NCBI GenBank assembly: GCA_006226545.1
Contig: SBGR01000087.1
Location: 1 to 44,465 of the forward strand
From: Bacteroidota bacterium
GTDB lineage: Bacteria; Bacteroidota; Bacteroidia; UBA8524
Direction: 5' to 3'
DNA: 44,465 nt
The notes under the pieces are model-generated. The model did no database searches. It was given only the letters and a program-made list of their open reading frames with translations, and had not been told where the DNA came from. Position numbers and translations under genes: made by a program. The stretch's first letter is position 1. Each line of letters starts with the position of its first letter. Positions 15,244 through 24,347 of the stretch are shown piece by piece.

Positions 15244-18200
15244 ATGAAAACCAATACCAAGCTGCTGAAGTTTATTCAGAGAAGCATCCTAATTCTTGTT
15301 GGATGTTTATTGGTACAATCTGTATATGCTCAAAAGAAATTAGCCTGGAGCCGCATCGACGGTGAAGGAGGCCATGGGTGGAACTCGTCTTCTTGGAACG
15401 GGGGAACGCAAGACATGGTAGCTGATGAATACGGCAACTTGTATTCTGCAGGCATGATTGGCGGAGGATCTTGGGGATCAGGTACTTTAGATTTTGGTAA
15501 TAATGTAACGGCAACAGCTCAACAGGGCGGATGGTCAGTTCCTTATGTTGTGAAATACAACAGAAAAGGAGAGGCGCAATGGGCAACCACCATTGAAATT
15601 CCTACAGGCTCCTATTTATTTATCACTTCCTTAGCTGCAGATACAGCGGGTAACGTTTATATCATTGGCTCCACTTATACGTATAATACTATCAACTCGA
15701 TTGCAGGTTTTGCAGTCGCTCCATTAGGAAAATCAGATGTGTGGATCGTGAAGTTAGATGCCGTAGGCATACCGCAGTGGGCCCAGCTGGTTGGTGGGTC
15801 TGGCGATGATTACCCTACCGGCATCACGGTTTCTGCACAAGGTGAAATTTATTGTACGGGACTGTACCAAACGTATTTTCAGTTTGGCACTTCCGGTATT
15901 TCAGGAAGCTCCAACGGTTGGAGTGTCTTTTTATTGAAGTTAAGATCAGATGGAACGGCGAATTATGCCCGAAGGATTGCCACGGCAGACGGACAAAATG
16001 CGTGGTGGAGTGCCGGTGGTGACGTCGTGGTGGATCGAACGGGGAATGTCTTTGTTTCAGGGTCCTTTACCGGTGTGGTAAGGATGGGAGCAACAACAGT
16101 AACCGCCGGTTCAAGTTTTACGGAGCAAAATGGTTTTGTCATGAAAGTGCTTCCTGCCAATGGAACCACCATTTGGGGAAGACAAATGGGCTTTAGCGCA
16201 TCGGCCTTGGACGTTGATGATCTTGGTCGAATATACGTAGCTGGAAAATCTAAACCCGGTTGCGATACCTTTGTGAATACAGTTTTACCGGGTGCTACAC
16301 CGGGTTATGGGGAAGATGATTTATACATCTCTCGGCTGGATCAGAATGGTAATTTGGATTGGGTAGAACGGGTGGGTGACCGCTCCTTAAGCTTCAGTAA
16401 TTGTGTCAATCCTTGGACGTGTCAACGTATCAATATTTCTTCTTTGGAAGTAGATTTTGAAGGAAAAGTACTGATATCAGGAGCCATCGATAGAACTACC
16501 GATTCAGCCAGTGTATGTGATATCTATGTTCCGCCATTTTCCACCAATTCTACTTGGTGGAACTACAATACAGATGCTTTCTTATTGAAGTTGACGCCGG
16601 CCGGCGATTGCGACTGGCATGCGAGATCAGGGGTTAGAACCGATACGGCCATTACCACTTGGACTTGGGAAAAGAGTAATTCATCCGGCGTATGTACGGA
16701 TAATGCCGGAGCAATATTTTGGAAAACAACCCGCGCTTGGGGCTGGAATATCAACAACGACTCACTTAAGTTTTATTGGGACAACGATACCATTGCTTCC
16801 AAGGCTCACTTGATTGACAGAGGTGCAGTGCCGGCCATCTGGGCGATTCGTGAAAACATGATTGAGGTGGATTCGTTTTCACCGAGGTATGCTTGTCCGG
16901 GCGATTCCATCACAGTATGGTATTCAAAATACAACCCATTCAATTTGGGAAATAAATTTACTGCTCGCATTTCCAACTCAACAGGTAACTTCTTTGATGC
17001 CTTGGAACTTGGAACCGTGACCGATACTGGCTCAGGATTTATCAAAGGCATTATTCCGCTGCAGCTTGACCGAGGTGCAGGGTATAAAATCAGGGTAGAC
17101 GGTTCTGCTCCCGGGGTGAGGGGTTATCCTTCATTCACCAACCTAGAGCTCAAAGGAAAACCGGCAACCGATGCAGGTCCGGATTTTGAAATTTGCTTTG
17201 GCGATACGGTAGTATTAAACCCGGGCGGCGGTGGCTATAACTTCGCTTGGTTCAGTGATCCTACCTTAAACGATACTTCCTTATACCAGCCAATGGTTTA
17301 TCCATTGGATTCACATTACTATGTGTTGCGTAGCGAAGACTCAGTTACCAATTGCTATAACCTGGATACGGTTGATGCATTGTTGGTACCTAACCCAAGA
17401 TTATTACCAAGAACAGATTCAACTATCTGCCAAGGAGAATCGCTTTGGTTGTATGCCAGAGGGCAACACGGACGAAGCAGTCAATACGCCTACCAATGGT
17501 TGGCAGCGATAGATAAATCGGTATTGGGCTACAAAGACAGTTTATTTGTAAACCCAAGAAAGACAACGGATTACCTAGTGGTTTTATACGATAGTTGTTC
17601 CATCATCCGAGACACCGCAACGATACGCATAACCGTACGTGATCATTTGAAGGCGAACCCTAGGTCAGACACCCTTTTGTGCAATGGCGAACCGGTAAAC
17701 GTATATGCAAAAACCACCGGAGGCTGGCCAGCCGGTTACCAGTATGCATGGTATATTCAAGACACGGTATTGCTTTCGAGCGATAGCGCTTGGACCTGGT
17801 TAAATGTAGATTCAACGGCACAATTGAAATTGGTGGTTAGCGATGGCTGCTCGGATGAAGGCGACTCAGCAAACTTTAAAGCATTTAGAAGAGGACATTT
17901 GAACGTGATTCCACGCAGCGATACCACGATATGTATTGGCGAGTCCATCGCTCTTCGAGCAAGTGGATTAGGCGGAAACAAGGCAACTTATTCATTTGTT
18001 TGGGATCAAGGAGCAGGCACAGGAGACTCTGTTATAGTCTCTCCAACTTCAACCACAACCTATAGGGTAATTCTAACGGATAATTGCTCCAATATTCCGG
18101 ATACCGGATTCTTAACCATCAACGTTAGACAACCTATTTCTGTTATCGTTAGATCGGATAGTACGATTTGCCAAGGGGAAACAATACAGCTTTACGTAGA

Positions 18201-19869
18201 TGGAACCGGTGGCGATTCAGCGCACTACAGCTTCCTGTGGGATGGCATAGGCTATGGGAATAATATCACGGTAAACCCGCTCGTAACAACCAATTACAAA
18301 GTCACCTTAACAGACAATTGCACTCATCAAGTAAGTCAAGATGATGTTACCATTACTGTGAGAGCACCGTTAACTTTAACGCATACACCCGACACGCTTT
18401 TATGCCGTGAAGCAGGAGCGAATTTGCATGCATGGGGAAGTGGTGGCAACCAGGCAGGCTACCAATTTACCTGGTCAGATGGCGGGCCGATAGATCAAGT
18501 TTCCGGCCCGAATACACCTTTTTATATCAACCCAAATGTCAATACAACTGTAAAAGTTAAGCTTACCGACAATTGCACTATTGGAGCGGATTCTGCTTTG
18601 ATTCGGGTTACCTTGAGGGCTCCATTGGCGGCAAAAATTAACGTGGTAGATACCTTAATCTGCCATGGTGCAGAACTGAACTTGAGCGTAACTCCTTCGG
18701 GAGGCTTAGTAGGTTCCTATTTATTTGAGTGGGTAGGAAAAGGCTTTGGCCCTAACTTAGCGTTTAACCCGAAATTGGATGAAGCCTTATTGCTCATTAC
18801 CAAAGATGGTTGCAGTCCAGACGATTCAACCTTTGTTAATGTTCGGGTACGTCCGGCTTTGAAGGTAATCGCTACTCAAGATACTTTAATATGTCCTGAG
18901 GTGCCTACCATGCTTACATCAAGCGGCTCGGGAGGCACAGGTAAAAATTACAGGTATACCTGGCTGCCGGCCAATACAGCGGGAAGCAATTTATTGGTTA
19001 GACCGGCTAATCCTACAAGTTATATCATCAAGTTGGAAGACCTGTGCTCTGAACCGGCTTACGATACCGTAAACCTTACCATGGCTCCTATGCCTACCAC
19101 CAGTTTCAATACCAATACAGTAGAAGGGTGTCAGCCTCTGGAAGTAGACTTTGACGCTTTGTATACCACAAGCGGTGGAAACTGGTTATGGAAATTTGGT
19201 GATGGACGAACAACCAATGGTAACCAAGCTATGGTTACACATACCTATGTTGACCATGGCACGCACTCTTCCAAACTCTTTGTAACATCAGACTACGGTT
19301 GTGTGGATAGCTCCTATGAAATTGACATTTTGGTACATCCAAAGCCAATTGCTCAATTTACCACAGACCCGCTCAAAACCGACATTACCAATCCGGTGGT
19401 TAAGTTTATAAACCAGTCGCAATTTGCGGTGAGCTACAAATGGGACTTTGGCGATGGACAAGGAATTTCAGAACAAATATCTCCTACCTATACTTATTCT
19501 GATACCGGCTTATACCCGGTTAGGTTAGAGGTGTATTCAGACCAGAATTGCAGTGATGTTTTGGTGAAGGACTACCGTATCAACGAAATTTATTCTTGCT
19601 TTATCCCGAACTCTTTCACGCCAAATGGCGATAACCGCAACGATGTATTTGGGGTTACCGGAACGGGGATAGAACAAATGCATTTCGCTATCTACGACAG
19701 ATGGGGAGCACTTGTTTACGAATCAAATCAATTGGATGCCGGCTGGAATGGCCGCTGGAACAATACCGGAGAGTTGCTTCCTATCGGTACCTACGTGTAC
19801 AAAGTGAATCTTTTGCTTTACGAAGGCGGACGTAAGAATTTGGAAGGCACTGTTTTACTGTACCGTTAG
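15244..19869 (+). CDS. Giant secreted repeat protein: seven-motif propeller, Ig-like repeats, two PKD domains, T9SS type B sorting domain
   Basis: 1541 residues. After the signal peptide (ending 'SVYAQ') come seven SBBP-like motifs of the form D..GN.Y..G at about residues 57, 130, 194, 262, 322, 401 and 483, which should form a seven-bladed beta-propeller. From about residue 642 there are eight modules of roughly 80 residues starting with patterns like RSDSTICQGE and ending with a D.C motif such as TDNCS; each has two Cys that could pair. Two PKD domains follow (about 1288-1370 with WKFGDG, and 1371-1450 with WDFGDG). The last 90 residues are a type B (CHU_C, gliding-associated) sorting domain with 'SFTPNGDNRNDVF' and 'IYDRWG'. 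Likely a surface adhesin or matrix protein. Ligand unknown. Confidence 0.94.
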   Translation: MKTNTKLLKFIQRSILILVGCLLVQSVYAQKKLAWSRIDGEGGHGWNSSSWNGGTQDMVADEYGNLYSAGMIGGGSWGSGTLDFGNNVTATAQQGGWSVPYVVKYNRKGEAQWATTIEIPTGSYLFITSLAADTAGNVYIIGSTYTYNTINSIAGFAVAPLGKSDVWIVKLDAVGIPQWAQLVGGSGDDYPTGITVSAQGEIYCTGLYQTYFQFGTSGISGSSNGWSVFLLKLRSDGTANYARRIATADGQNAWWSAGGDVVVDRTGNVFVSGSFTGVVRMGATTVTAGSSFTEQNGFVMKVLPANGTTIWGRQMGFSASALDVDDLGRIYVAGKSKPGCDTFVNTVLPGATPGYGEDDLYISRLDQNGNLDWVERVGDRSLSFSNCVNPWTCQRINISSLEVDFEGKVLISGAIDRTTDSASVCDIYVPPFSTNSTWWNYNTDAFLLKLTPAGDCDWHARSGVRTDTAITTWTWEKSNSSGVCTDNAGAIFWKTTRAWGWNINNDSLKFYWDNDTIASKAHLIDRGAVPAIWAIRENMIEVDSFSPRYACPGDSITVWYSKYNPFNLGNKFTARISNSTGNFFDALELGTVTDTGSGFIKGIIPLQLDRGAGYKIRVDGSAPGVRGYPSFTNLELKGKPATDAGPDFEICFGDTVVLNPGGGGYNFAWFSDPTLNDTSLYQPMVYPLDSHYYVLRSEDSVTNCYNLDTVDALLVPNPRLLPRTDSTICQGESLWLYARGQHGRSSQYAYQWLAAIDKSVLGYKDSLFVNPRKTTDYLVVLYDSCSIIRDTATIRITVRDHLKANPRSDTLLCNGEPVNVYAKTTGGWPAGYQYAWYIQDTVLLSSDSAWTWLNVDSTAQLKLVVSDGCSDEGDSANFKAFRRGHLNVIPRSDTTICIGESIALRASGLGGNKATYSFVWDQGAGTGDSVIVSPTSTTTYRVILTDNCSNIPDTGFLTINVRQPISVIVRSDSTICQGETIQLYVDGTGGDSAHYSFLWDGIGYGNNITVNPLVTTNYKVTLTDNCTHQVSQDDVTITVRAPLTLTHTPDTLLCREAGANLHAWGSGGNQAGYQFTWSDGGPIDQVSGPNTPFYINPNVNTTVKVKLTDNCTIGADSALIRVTLRAPLAAKINVVDTLICHGAELNLSVTPSGGLVGSYLFEWVGKGFGPNLAFNPKLDEALLLITKDGCSPDDSTFVNVRVRPALKVIATQDTLICPEVPTMLTSSGSGGTGKNYRYTWLPANTAGSNLLVRPANPTSYIIKLEDLCSEPAYDTVNLTMAPMPTTSFNTNTVEGCQPLEVDFDALYTTSGGNWLWKFGDGRTTNGNQAMVTHTYVDHGTHSSKLFVTSDYGCVDSSYEIDILVHPKPIAQFTTDPLKTDITNPVVKFINQSQFAVSYKWDFGDGQGISEQISPTYTYSDTGLYPVRLEVYSDQNCSDVLVKDYRINEIYSCFIPNSFTPNGDNRNDVFGVTGTGIEQMHFAIYDRWGALVYESNQLDAGWNGRWNNTGELLPIGTYVYKVNLLLYEGGRKNLEGTVLLYR

Positions 19870-19930
19870 TCTTTGAATTTATTCTATGCGCTGAGCAACG
19901 AGACTCTGCCGAAGGGGGTCATCTCACTGT

Positions 19931-21076
19931 ATGATCCTTGCCAGAGGTTTCTTCATTTTCTTGGGACTGTTCATTTTCTTAGTTTCCAAGGGGCAGAATG
20001 CTGCGCCTAACTTCGGTACTTTCCCCAAAAGCAAAACGGTATTCGTAAGGGTACAGGCTTGTGTTAGCCTAAGTACGCAAGACTCAGATGAGACAGATAC
20101 TGTGCGCCTAAGCGTGGTAAGTAGCTCAGTGGCCGGTCAATGGGCTACCAATTCCGGTTCTGTAAAGCTAGCAAGTGGAGAACTTTGCGTCACACCCACC
20201 GATCAGGATGCCGGGGCCACTTGGTCTTTTGTTTTTATGGCGCACGATGGTAAAGATTCCACTTTAGACACCTTTTATGTTCACGTCATAGGCTTACCGG
20301 CCCGCCATGCTTTTAGACAAGAAGAATTGGGCTGCGGGAAATGGAGTTTTCAAGCCGAAGCGAATGTATGGGCGACAGAAGCAAACATCGTAATACGAGA
20401 TGTGAATTCAACCGGAGTTTACGCGAAAGCATTCGCTAATGTGGAAGGACTCATTGGTGATACTGTTCAACTCGCTGCCGGCGCCTATACATTGTATACT
20501 GATTTCCGGGATACTAAAGGGAACCTCAGGTATTATGTAGATAGTATTTATGTGAGTCAAGGTATTGAGGTAAGAATTGAGGGAATGAACAGCCTTAGCC
20601 GAGGTGAAACAGTTTACTTGAAAGGGAAAGTGCTCGCAGGTGAAACGCCGTTCAAGACCTATTGGGTGGTAGAACGAAATGGCATTGCTCAAACCATGGC
20701 AGAAGACACCAATTACTACGCTCAGCCACAGTATGAAACAACAACATACCGTTACATCGCTCAAGGAAAAGATTTGTGCTTATACGAAGACAGTAAAACG
20801 GTTGAATCCATCGACGCCACGGGAATCAATTCTCCGCTCAATGCATCGTTAAAATTTTACCCGAATCCGGCTCGTGATAAGATAAGGATTGAAACAGCAG
20901 TTGAGTCTGGTGTTCTATCGCTATACGATGCGAAAGGCAAACAGGTTCAAATGCATCGCTATGCAAATCAATTGGTGCCTGAAATGAATTTAACCAATCT
21001 CCCTGCAGGCATCTATTTCGTGAGATTACAAGATCTTTCAGGACAGACTTGGACTGCCAAGCTGATCAAAGAATAG
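19931..21076 (+). CDS. Secreted protein with T9SS type A sorting domain
   Basis: 381 residues. The N-terminal signal peptide has a Phe/Leu-rich core and ends near 'SKGQNA'. The middle is beta-rich and resembles an Ig or cadherin-like region ('DQDAGATWSFVFMAHDGKDSTLDTF' is typical of tandem Ig-like domains). The C-terminus is a type A sorting domain (KFYPNPARDKIRI, SLYDAKGK, LPAGIYFVRL). No enzyme motif was found. It follows the giant T9SS protein gene by 61 bases on the same strand with no terminator between, so the two may be expressed together. It overlaps the convergent cyclase gene by 11 bases. Confidence 0.88.
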   Translation: MILARGFFIFLGLFIFLVSKGQNAAPNFGTFPKSKTVFVRVQACVSLSTQDSDETDTVRLSVVSSSVAGQWATNSGSVKLASGELCVTPTDQDAGATWSFVFMAHDGKDSTLDTFYVHVIGLPARHAFRQEELGCGKWSFQAEANVWATEANIVIRDVNSTGVYAKAFANVEGLIGDTVQLAAGAYTLYTDFRDTKGNLRYYVDSIYVSQGIEVRIEGMNSLSRGETVYLKGKVLAGETPFKTYWVVERNGIAQTMAEDTNYYAQPQYETTTYRYIAQGKDLCLYEDSKTVESIDATGINSPLNASLKFYPNPARDKIRIETAVESGVLSLYDAKGKQVQMHRYANQLVPEMNLTNLPAGIYFVRLQDLSGQTWTAKLIKE

Positions 21077-21806
21077 TATAGAGCACCGGCTTGCTCGGCA
21101 CCGCATCGCTCTCCATTCCGGAAACCATCAGATTCAATAAATACGTACCGTCTTCCACCTGATCCGGAATATAGATAAACTCGGTGATGGTGGCATCTAA
21201 GCGAGGTGCAGCAGGGTAGTTCCAGTAGTTTTTGTGGGCAGCTAAAAGTCCGCCGTCTTCCTCCCGATCTACGCTAGGCTGATCAATTAAGAGGTGTTTC
21301 ACGCCCAATTCGCGAATTTTTAAAGCTGTATCCGGATGCAAGTAAATGGGATTGGAGCCGGAATAGTGAGCGGTGAGTTTGCTACTCGCATTTGGCAATG
21401 TGCGGATGGCCAAAGCCGGTGTTTCAAGGCTATTTGGAATCTGATCCGGCATAATCAAACGATCGCCATCGGCCTGTTCAATCGGGTTAATGCTCAGTAC
21501 CTGACAAAGAAAGAAATACTGGTGAAGGCTATTCGGTAGGTAATGTGCTTCCTTGCTCACATGGCCTACGCATTCGGTATGGGTGCCATTGCCGTGGGCA
21601 TTAAAAAGAATGTTTTCACAATTGCAGGCACCTCCGCCATTCACCGAGCCAATAAAGGAACCGGCTGCAAAGGGCTTCATTTCGGCATGTGGAATATAAA
21701 AGGCTTCTACTGAATCCGTTCCCCGGCGTACCGGAATGGAGATATCATGGCCTCCACTTAAATCGACCTTCAGCTTTTTACCGGCTACGTTTAGTTCTGC
21801 AATCAT
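21066..21806 (-). CDS. Cyclase family protein (kynurenine formamidase-like metal hydrolase)
   Basis: 246 residues from the ATG at 21806. A start at 21854 would add a hydrophobic leader (16 residues), but would leave only 4 bases to the divergent kinase gene. A TTAATTTG sequence about 10 bases before 21806 fits the promoter pattern seen elsewhere, so the shorter cytoplasmic form is preferred, though a signal peptide cannot be excluded. The fold is shown by 'HGNGTHTECVGH' (His71, His76, Glu78, His82) in the place of the family's HxGTHxDxPxH metal motif, plus 'LAIRTLPN' and 'LLIDQPSVDREEDGGLLAAHKNYW'. Family members are formamidases or related hydrolases. Substrate unknown. Confidence 0.82.
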   Translation of the reverse strand: MIAELNVAGKKLKVDLSGGHDISIPVRRGTDSVEAFYIPHAEMKPFAAGSFIGSVNGGGACNCENILFNAHGNGTHTECVGHVSKEAHYLPNSLHQYFFLCQVLSINPIEQADGDRLIMPDQIPNSLETPALAIRTLPNASSKLTAHYSGSNPIYLHPDTALKIRELGVKHLLIDQPSVDREEDGGLLAAHKNYWNYPAAPRLDATITEFIYIPDQVEDGTYLLNLMVSGMESDAVPSKPVLYTIL

Positions 21807-21843
21807 GAGCAGGCAAATTAAGGAAAAGGCCAGATTTTTAAGG

Positions 21844-21851
21844 TATTTTCG
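21844..21851 (+). promoter_or_regulatory. Putative -7 element TATTTTCG for the sensor kinase operon
   Basis: Seven bases before the ATG at 21859, which supports that start over the longer frame beginning at 21736 inside the divergent cyclase gene. Confidence 0.4.
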
Positions 21852-21858
21852 CACAGGT

Positions 21859-23028
21859 ATGAGTTATCAGCTCAAGCTCATTTGGAAAATCGTCTTATTG
21901 CTCTTCGCTGTAAATATTGCGGTGATGTCGCTTTTGTATACCAACCAATTGGTGCGCAAACTGGCTTGGGAAGAGCAGAAAAAAGTAAATCAGTGGACGC
22001 AGGCGATGGAGCTTGTATCCAGTGCAGACCCGGAAGAAGACGTGGGTTTTCACCTTGATATCATCAAAGACAACGAAACCATTCCCATTATCCTAACCGA
22101 TGAGCAGGGCAATATCATAAGTGCGTCTAACCTAGACACTGCCAAGATGGCCAATGATCCGGATTACCTGAAGGAAGAATTGCTTGCGATGAAAAAGGCC
22201 AATGAGCCTATTGTGATTGAGTACCTGGAGGGAAGCAAAAACTTTGTTTACTACAATAACTCCACTTTGCTGAGTCAGCTGAAGTACTATCCATACTACC
22301 AGATCATCATCATCAGCTTGTTTTTGCTCGTTTCTTATTTGGCCTTCAACGCATCACGGAGGTCGGAGCAAGACCGGGTATGGGTGGGACTCGCTAAAGA
22401 AACAGCCCACCAGTTGGGAACGCCAATCTCTTCTCTTATCGCTTGGATAGACATCTTCAGAACCATGGAAGAACCGCCAACCGAGGAAATGTTAGATGAG
22501 ATGCAGAAAGACATCCAACGCCTACAATTGGTAACCGAGCGATTTAGTAAAATTGGCTCTAGCCCGGTATTGGAAGACAAAGACATCAATGAGTTGGTGG
22601 AGAAATCGGTCTCTTACATGAGTACCCGAGCTTCCCATAAAATACATTTTGAGGTGGTAGCGGATGAGCTTCACAGCTGCTTTGCCATGGTCAATGTTCA
22701 ACTGTTTGATTGGGTATTGGAGAACCTCACTAAAAATGCGATTGATGCCATGGAAGGGCAGGGGAATATTACCATTCACTTGACTGAAAACAAGCAATGG
22801 GTAATGTTAGACATTAGCGATACAGGAAAAGGCATTACCGGTACCAATTTCCAGAATGTGTTTAAACCGGGTTATACCACCAAAAAACGAGGTTGGGGAT
22901 TGGGTTTGTCGCTAGCTAAACGCATTATTGAAGAGTACCACCGAGGAAAAATCTTTGTGAAAGACTCCACTCCGGGAAAAGGAACCACTTTCCGCATTGA
23001 ATTGCGAAAACGTAAATTGAAAATCTAA
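21859..23028 (+). CDS. Orphan membrane sensor histidine kinase
   Basis: 389 residues from the ATG at 21859. Membrane helix 1 is at about 8-27, a sensor region of about 120 residues follows, and helix 2 ('YYQIIIISLFLLVSYLAF') is at about 147-164. The H-box is AKETAHQLGTPISSL with the phospho-accepting His184, then the N-box 'ENLTKNAIDAM', G1 'DISDTGKGI' and G2 'GWGLGLSLAKRI'. This is a complete HisKA plus HATPase kinase with no obvious HAMP domain. No response regulator gene is nearby, so its partner is elsewhere. Its stop overlaps the next TonB gene by one base, so it heads a five-gene operon. Confidence 0.93.
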   Translation: MSYQLKLIWKIVLLLFAVNIAVMSLLYTNQLVRKLAWEEQKKVNQWTQAMELVSSADPEEDVGFHLDIIKDNETIPIILTDEQGNIISASNLDTAKMANDPDYLKEELLAMKKANEPIVIEYLEGSKNFVYYNNSTLLSQLKYYPYYQIIIISLFLLVSYLAFNASRRSEQDRVWVGLAKETAHQLGTPISSLIAWIDIFRTMEEPPTEEMLDEMQKDIQRLQLVTERFSKIGSSPVLEDKDINELVEKSVSYMSTRASHKIHFEVVADELHSCFAMVNVQLFDWVLENLTKNAIDAMEGQGNITIHLTENKQWVMLDISDTGKGITGTNFQNVFKPGYTTKKRGWGLGLSLAKRIIEEYHRGKIFVKDSTPGKGTTFRIELRKRKLKI

Positions 23029-23501
23029 TGAAGATGAAACGTATACTTAGCCTTGTTCTGCTCCTAGCGGGACTGGAATACGCCAGCGCCCAGGTAGCTC
23101 AAGATCCACCACCGCCTCCTCCGCCACCACCTGTTCAGATGGACACAACTCACGTTAGTCCGGTGGAGCAAAAGGATACTTCAGATCCGGTATACAACAT
23201 TGTCGAGGTCATGCCCGAATTTCCGGGAGGCCTGGATTCATTATTCAAATTCATTTCTCACCATATTCGGTACCCGAGACAAGCCCGAAGAAAAGGCATT
23301 GAGGGAAAGGTGATAATACAGTTTGTTATCACAGAAACAGGTGAGGTAAGCGAAGCAAAAGTGGTCAATTCGGTGGGCTATGGATGCGATGAAGAGGCAT
23401 TACGTGTAATCAATATGTTGCCAAAATGGACCCCAGGTAAACAAAGGGGAAAAGCGGTGAAAGTGAGGTTTAATTTACCAATCCGATTTAAACTGGGATG
23501 A
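23028..23501 (+). CDS. TonB C-terminal domain protein without a membrane anchor (first copy)
   Basis: 157 residues. A signal peptide ending 'EYASAQ' precedes a run of nine prolines (about 27-35), a short linker, and a TonB C-terminal domain ('ITETGEVSEAKVVNSVG', 'EEALRVINMLPKWTPGKQRGK'). Classical TonB has an N-terminal inner-membrane helix; here the leader looks cleavable, so the protein should be soluble in the periplasm. Bacteroidota have many such proteins, whose energising role is unclear. It overlaps the kinase stop (TAATG) and the next TonB gene (4 bases). Confidence 0.88.
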   Translation: MKMKRILSLVLLLAGLEYASAQVAQDPPPPPPPPPVQMDTTHVSPVEQKDTSDPVYNIVEVMPEFPGGLDSLFKFISHHIRYPRQARRKGIEGKVIIQFVITETGEVSEAKVVNSVGYGCDEEALRVINMLPKWTPGKQRGKAVKVRFNLPIRFKLG

Positions 23502-23935
23502 TGAAGGTATTCTTAACATTTATGTTCTTTTGTCTGGTAGGCATGGCAAATGCCCAACAAGATACCAGTAGCAGCTCACAGAAAGAAGTGCCAGCGCAGC
23601 GTCTTTCTGATTCCCTAATTCAGGTTTTTGACACAGCCGACATCATGCCGCAGTTTCCGGGCGGGCAGGATTCGATGTTTAAGTTTATCTTCAGCCGGGT
23701 TGAGTACCCAATGAAGGCTAAAGAAGACGGCATTAGTGGAAGAGTGCTCGCTGAATTTGTTGTTTCAGAAACAGGCCAATTGGAAAACATCCGAATAGTG
23801 AAAAGTGTGAGTCCGGAATGCGATGCCGAAGTGATCAGGATAATTAAACTCATGCCGAATTGGATTCCGGGTAAAATTGAAGACAAACCGGTGAGCGTAA
23901 AAGTGAGTTTTCCATTTCGATTTTCATTAGACTAA
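23498..23935 (+). CDS. TonB C-terminal domain protein without a membrane anchor (second, tandem copy)
   Basis: 145 residues. A paralogue of the preceding gene: signal peptide ending 'VGMANAQQ', an acidic and Ser-rich linker instead of a proline run, and the same domain order ('MPQFPGGQDSMFKFI', 'VSETGQLENIRIVKSVSPECDAEVIRIIKLMPNW'). The shared segments PEFPGG/PQFPGG, DSMFKFI/DSLFKFI and the C-terminal strand show that they arose by tandem duplication. Starts at 23498 or at the ATG directly after it (MM). Followed after one base by ruvX. Confidence 0.87.
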   Translation: MMKVFLTFMFFCLVGMANAQQDTSSSSQKEVPAQRLSDSLIQVFDTADIMPQFPGGQDSMFKFIFSRVEYPMKAKEDGISGRVLAEFVVSETGQLENIRIVKSVSPECDAEVIRIIKLMPNWIPGKIEDKPVSVKVSFPFRFSLD

Positions 23936-23936
23936 C

Positions 23937-24347
23937 ATGCCCAGAATATTAGCATTTGATTACGGAGGCAAACGCACAGGCCTCGCGGTTACAGACCCGA
24001 TGAAGATCATCGCTACGGCCTTGCAAACCGTAGATACCGATAAATTGCTCGACTTCGTAATTGCCTACTGTAAAAAAGAGGAGGTAGAAGCCTTTGTGCT
24101 TGGACAGCCTTTTAGGTTGGATGGCAGGCCTTCAGACATTGAAGCGGAAATCTTGAAATTCATCGAAAAACTGAAAGTGGAATTCCCTCAAATGCCCATA
24201 CACAGAGTGGATGAGACCTTTACCAGTAAGATTGGAATGCAAACCTTAATTGCCTCCGGTGTAAAGAAAAAAGACCGAAAGGATAAGCGCTTATTGGATT
24301 CCGTTAGCGCTACCTTAATTTTGCAGGACTTTTTACAACAATCATGA
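23937..24347 (+). CDS. ruvX: Putative pre-16S rRNA nuclease / Holliday junction resolvase-like RuvX (YqgF)
   Basis: 136 residues, the normal length. RNase H-like fold with the first catalytic acid in 'ILAFDYGGKRTGLAV' (Asp6), 'FVLGQPFRLDGRPS' in the middle and the last acidic segment 'HRVDETFTSK'. YqgF proteins act in processing the 5' end of 16S rRNA; the older resolvase label is less supported. It sits in an operon between TonB-domain genes and def, and overlaps def by 4 bases (ATGA). Confidence 0.93.
   Translation: MPRILAFDYGGKRTGLAVTDPMKIIATALQTVDTDKLLDFVIAYCKKEEVEAFVLGQPFRLDGRPSDIEAEILKFIEKLKVEFPQMPIHRVDETFTSKIGMQTLIASGVKKKDRKDKRLLDSVSATLILQDFLQQS

Noticed and set aside
21736..21858. 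Longer start of the sensor kinase gene at 21736
   Set aside because: It would overlap the divergent cyclase gene and place 41 charged residues before the first membrane helix; the -7 element at 21844 supports 21859.
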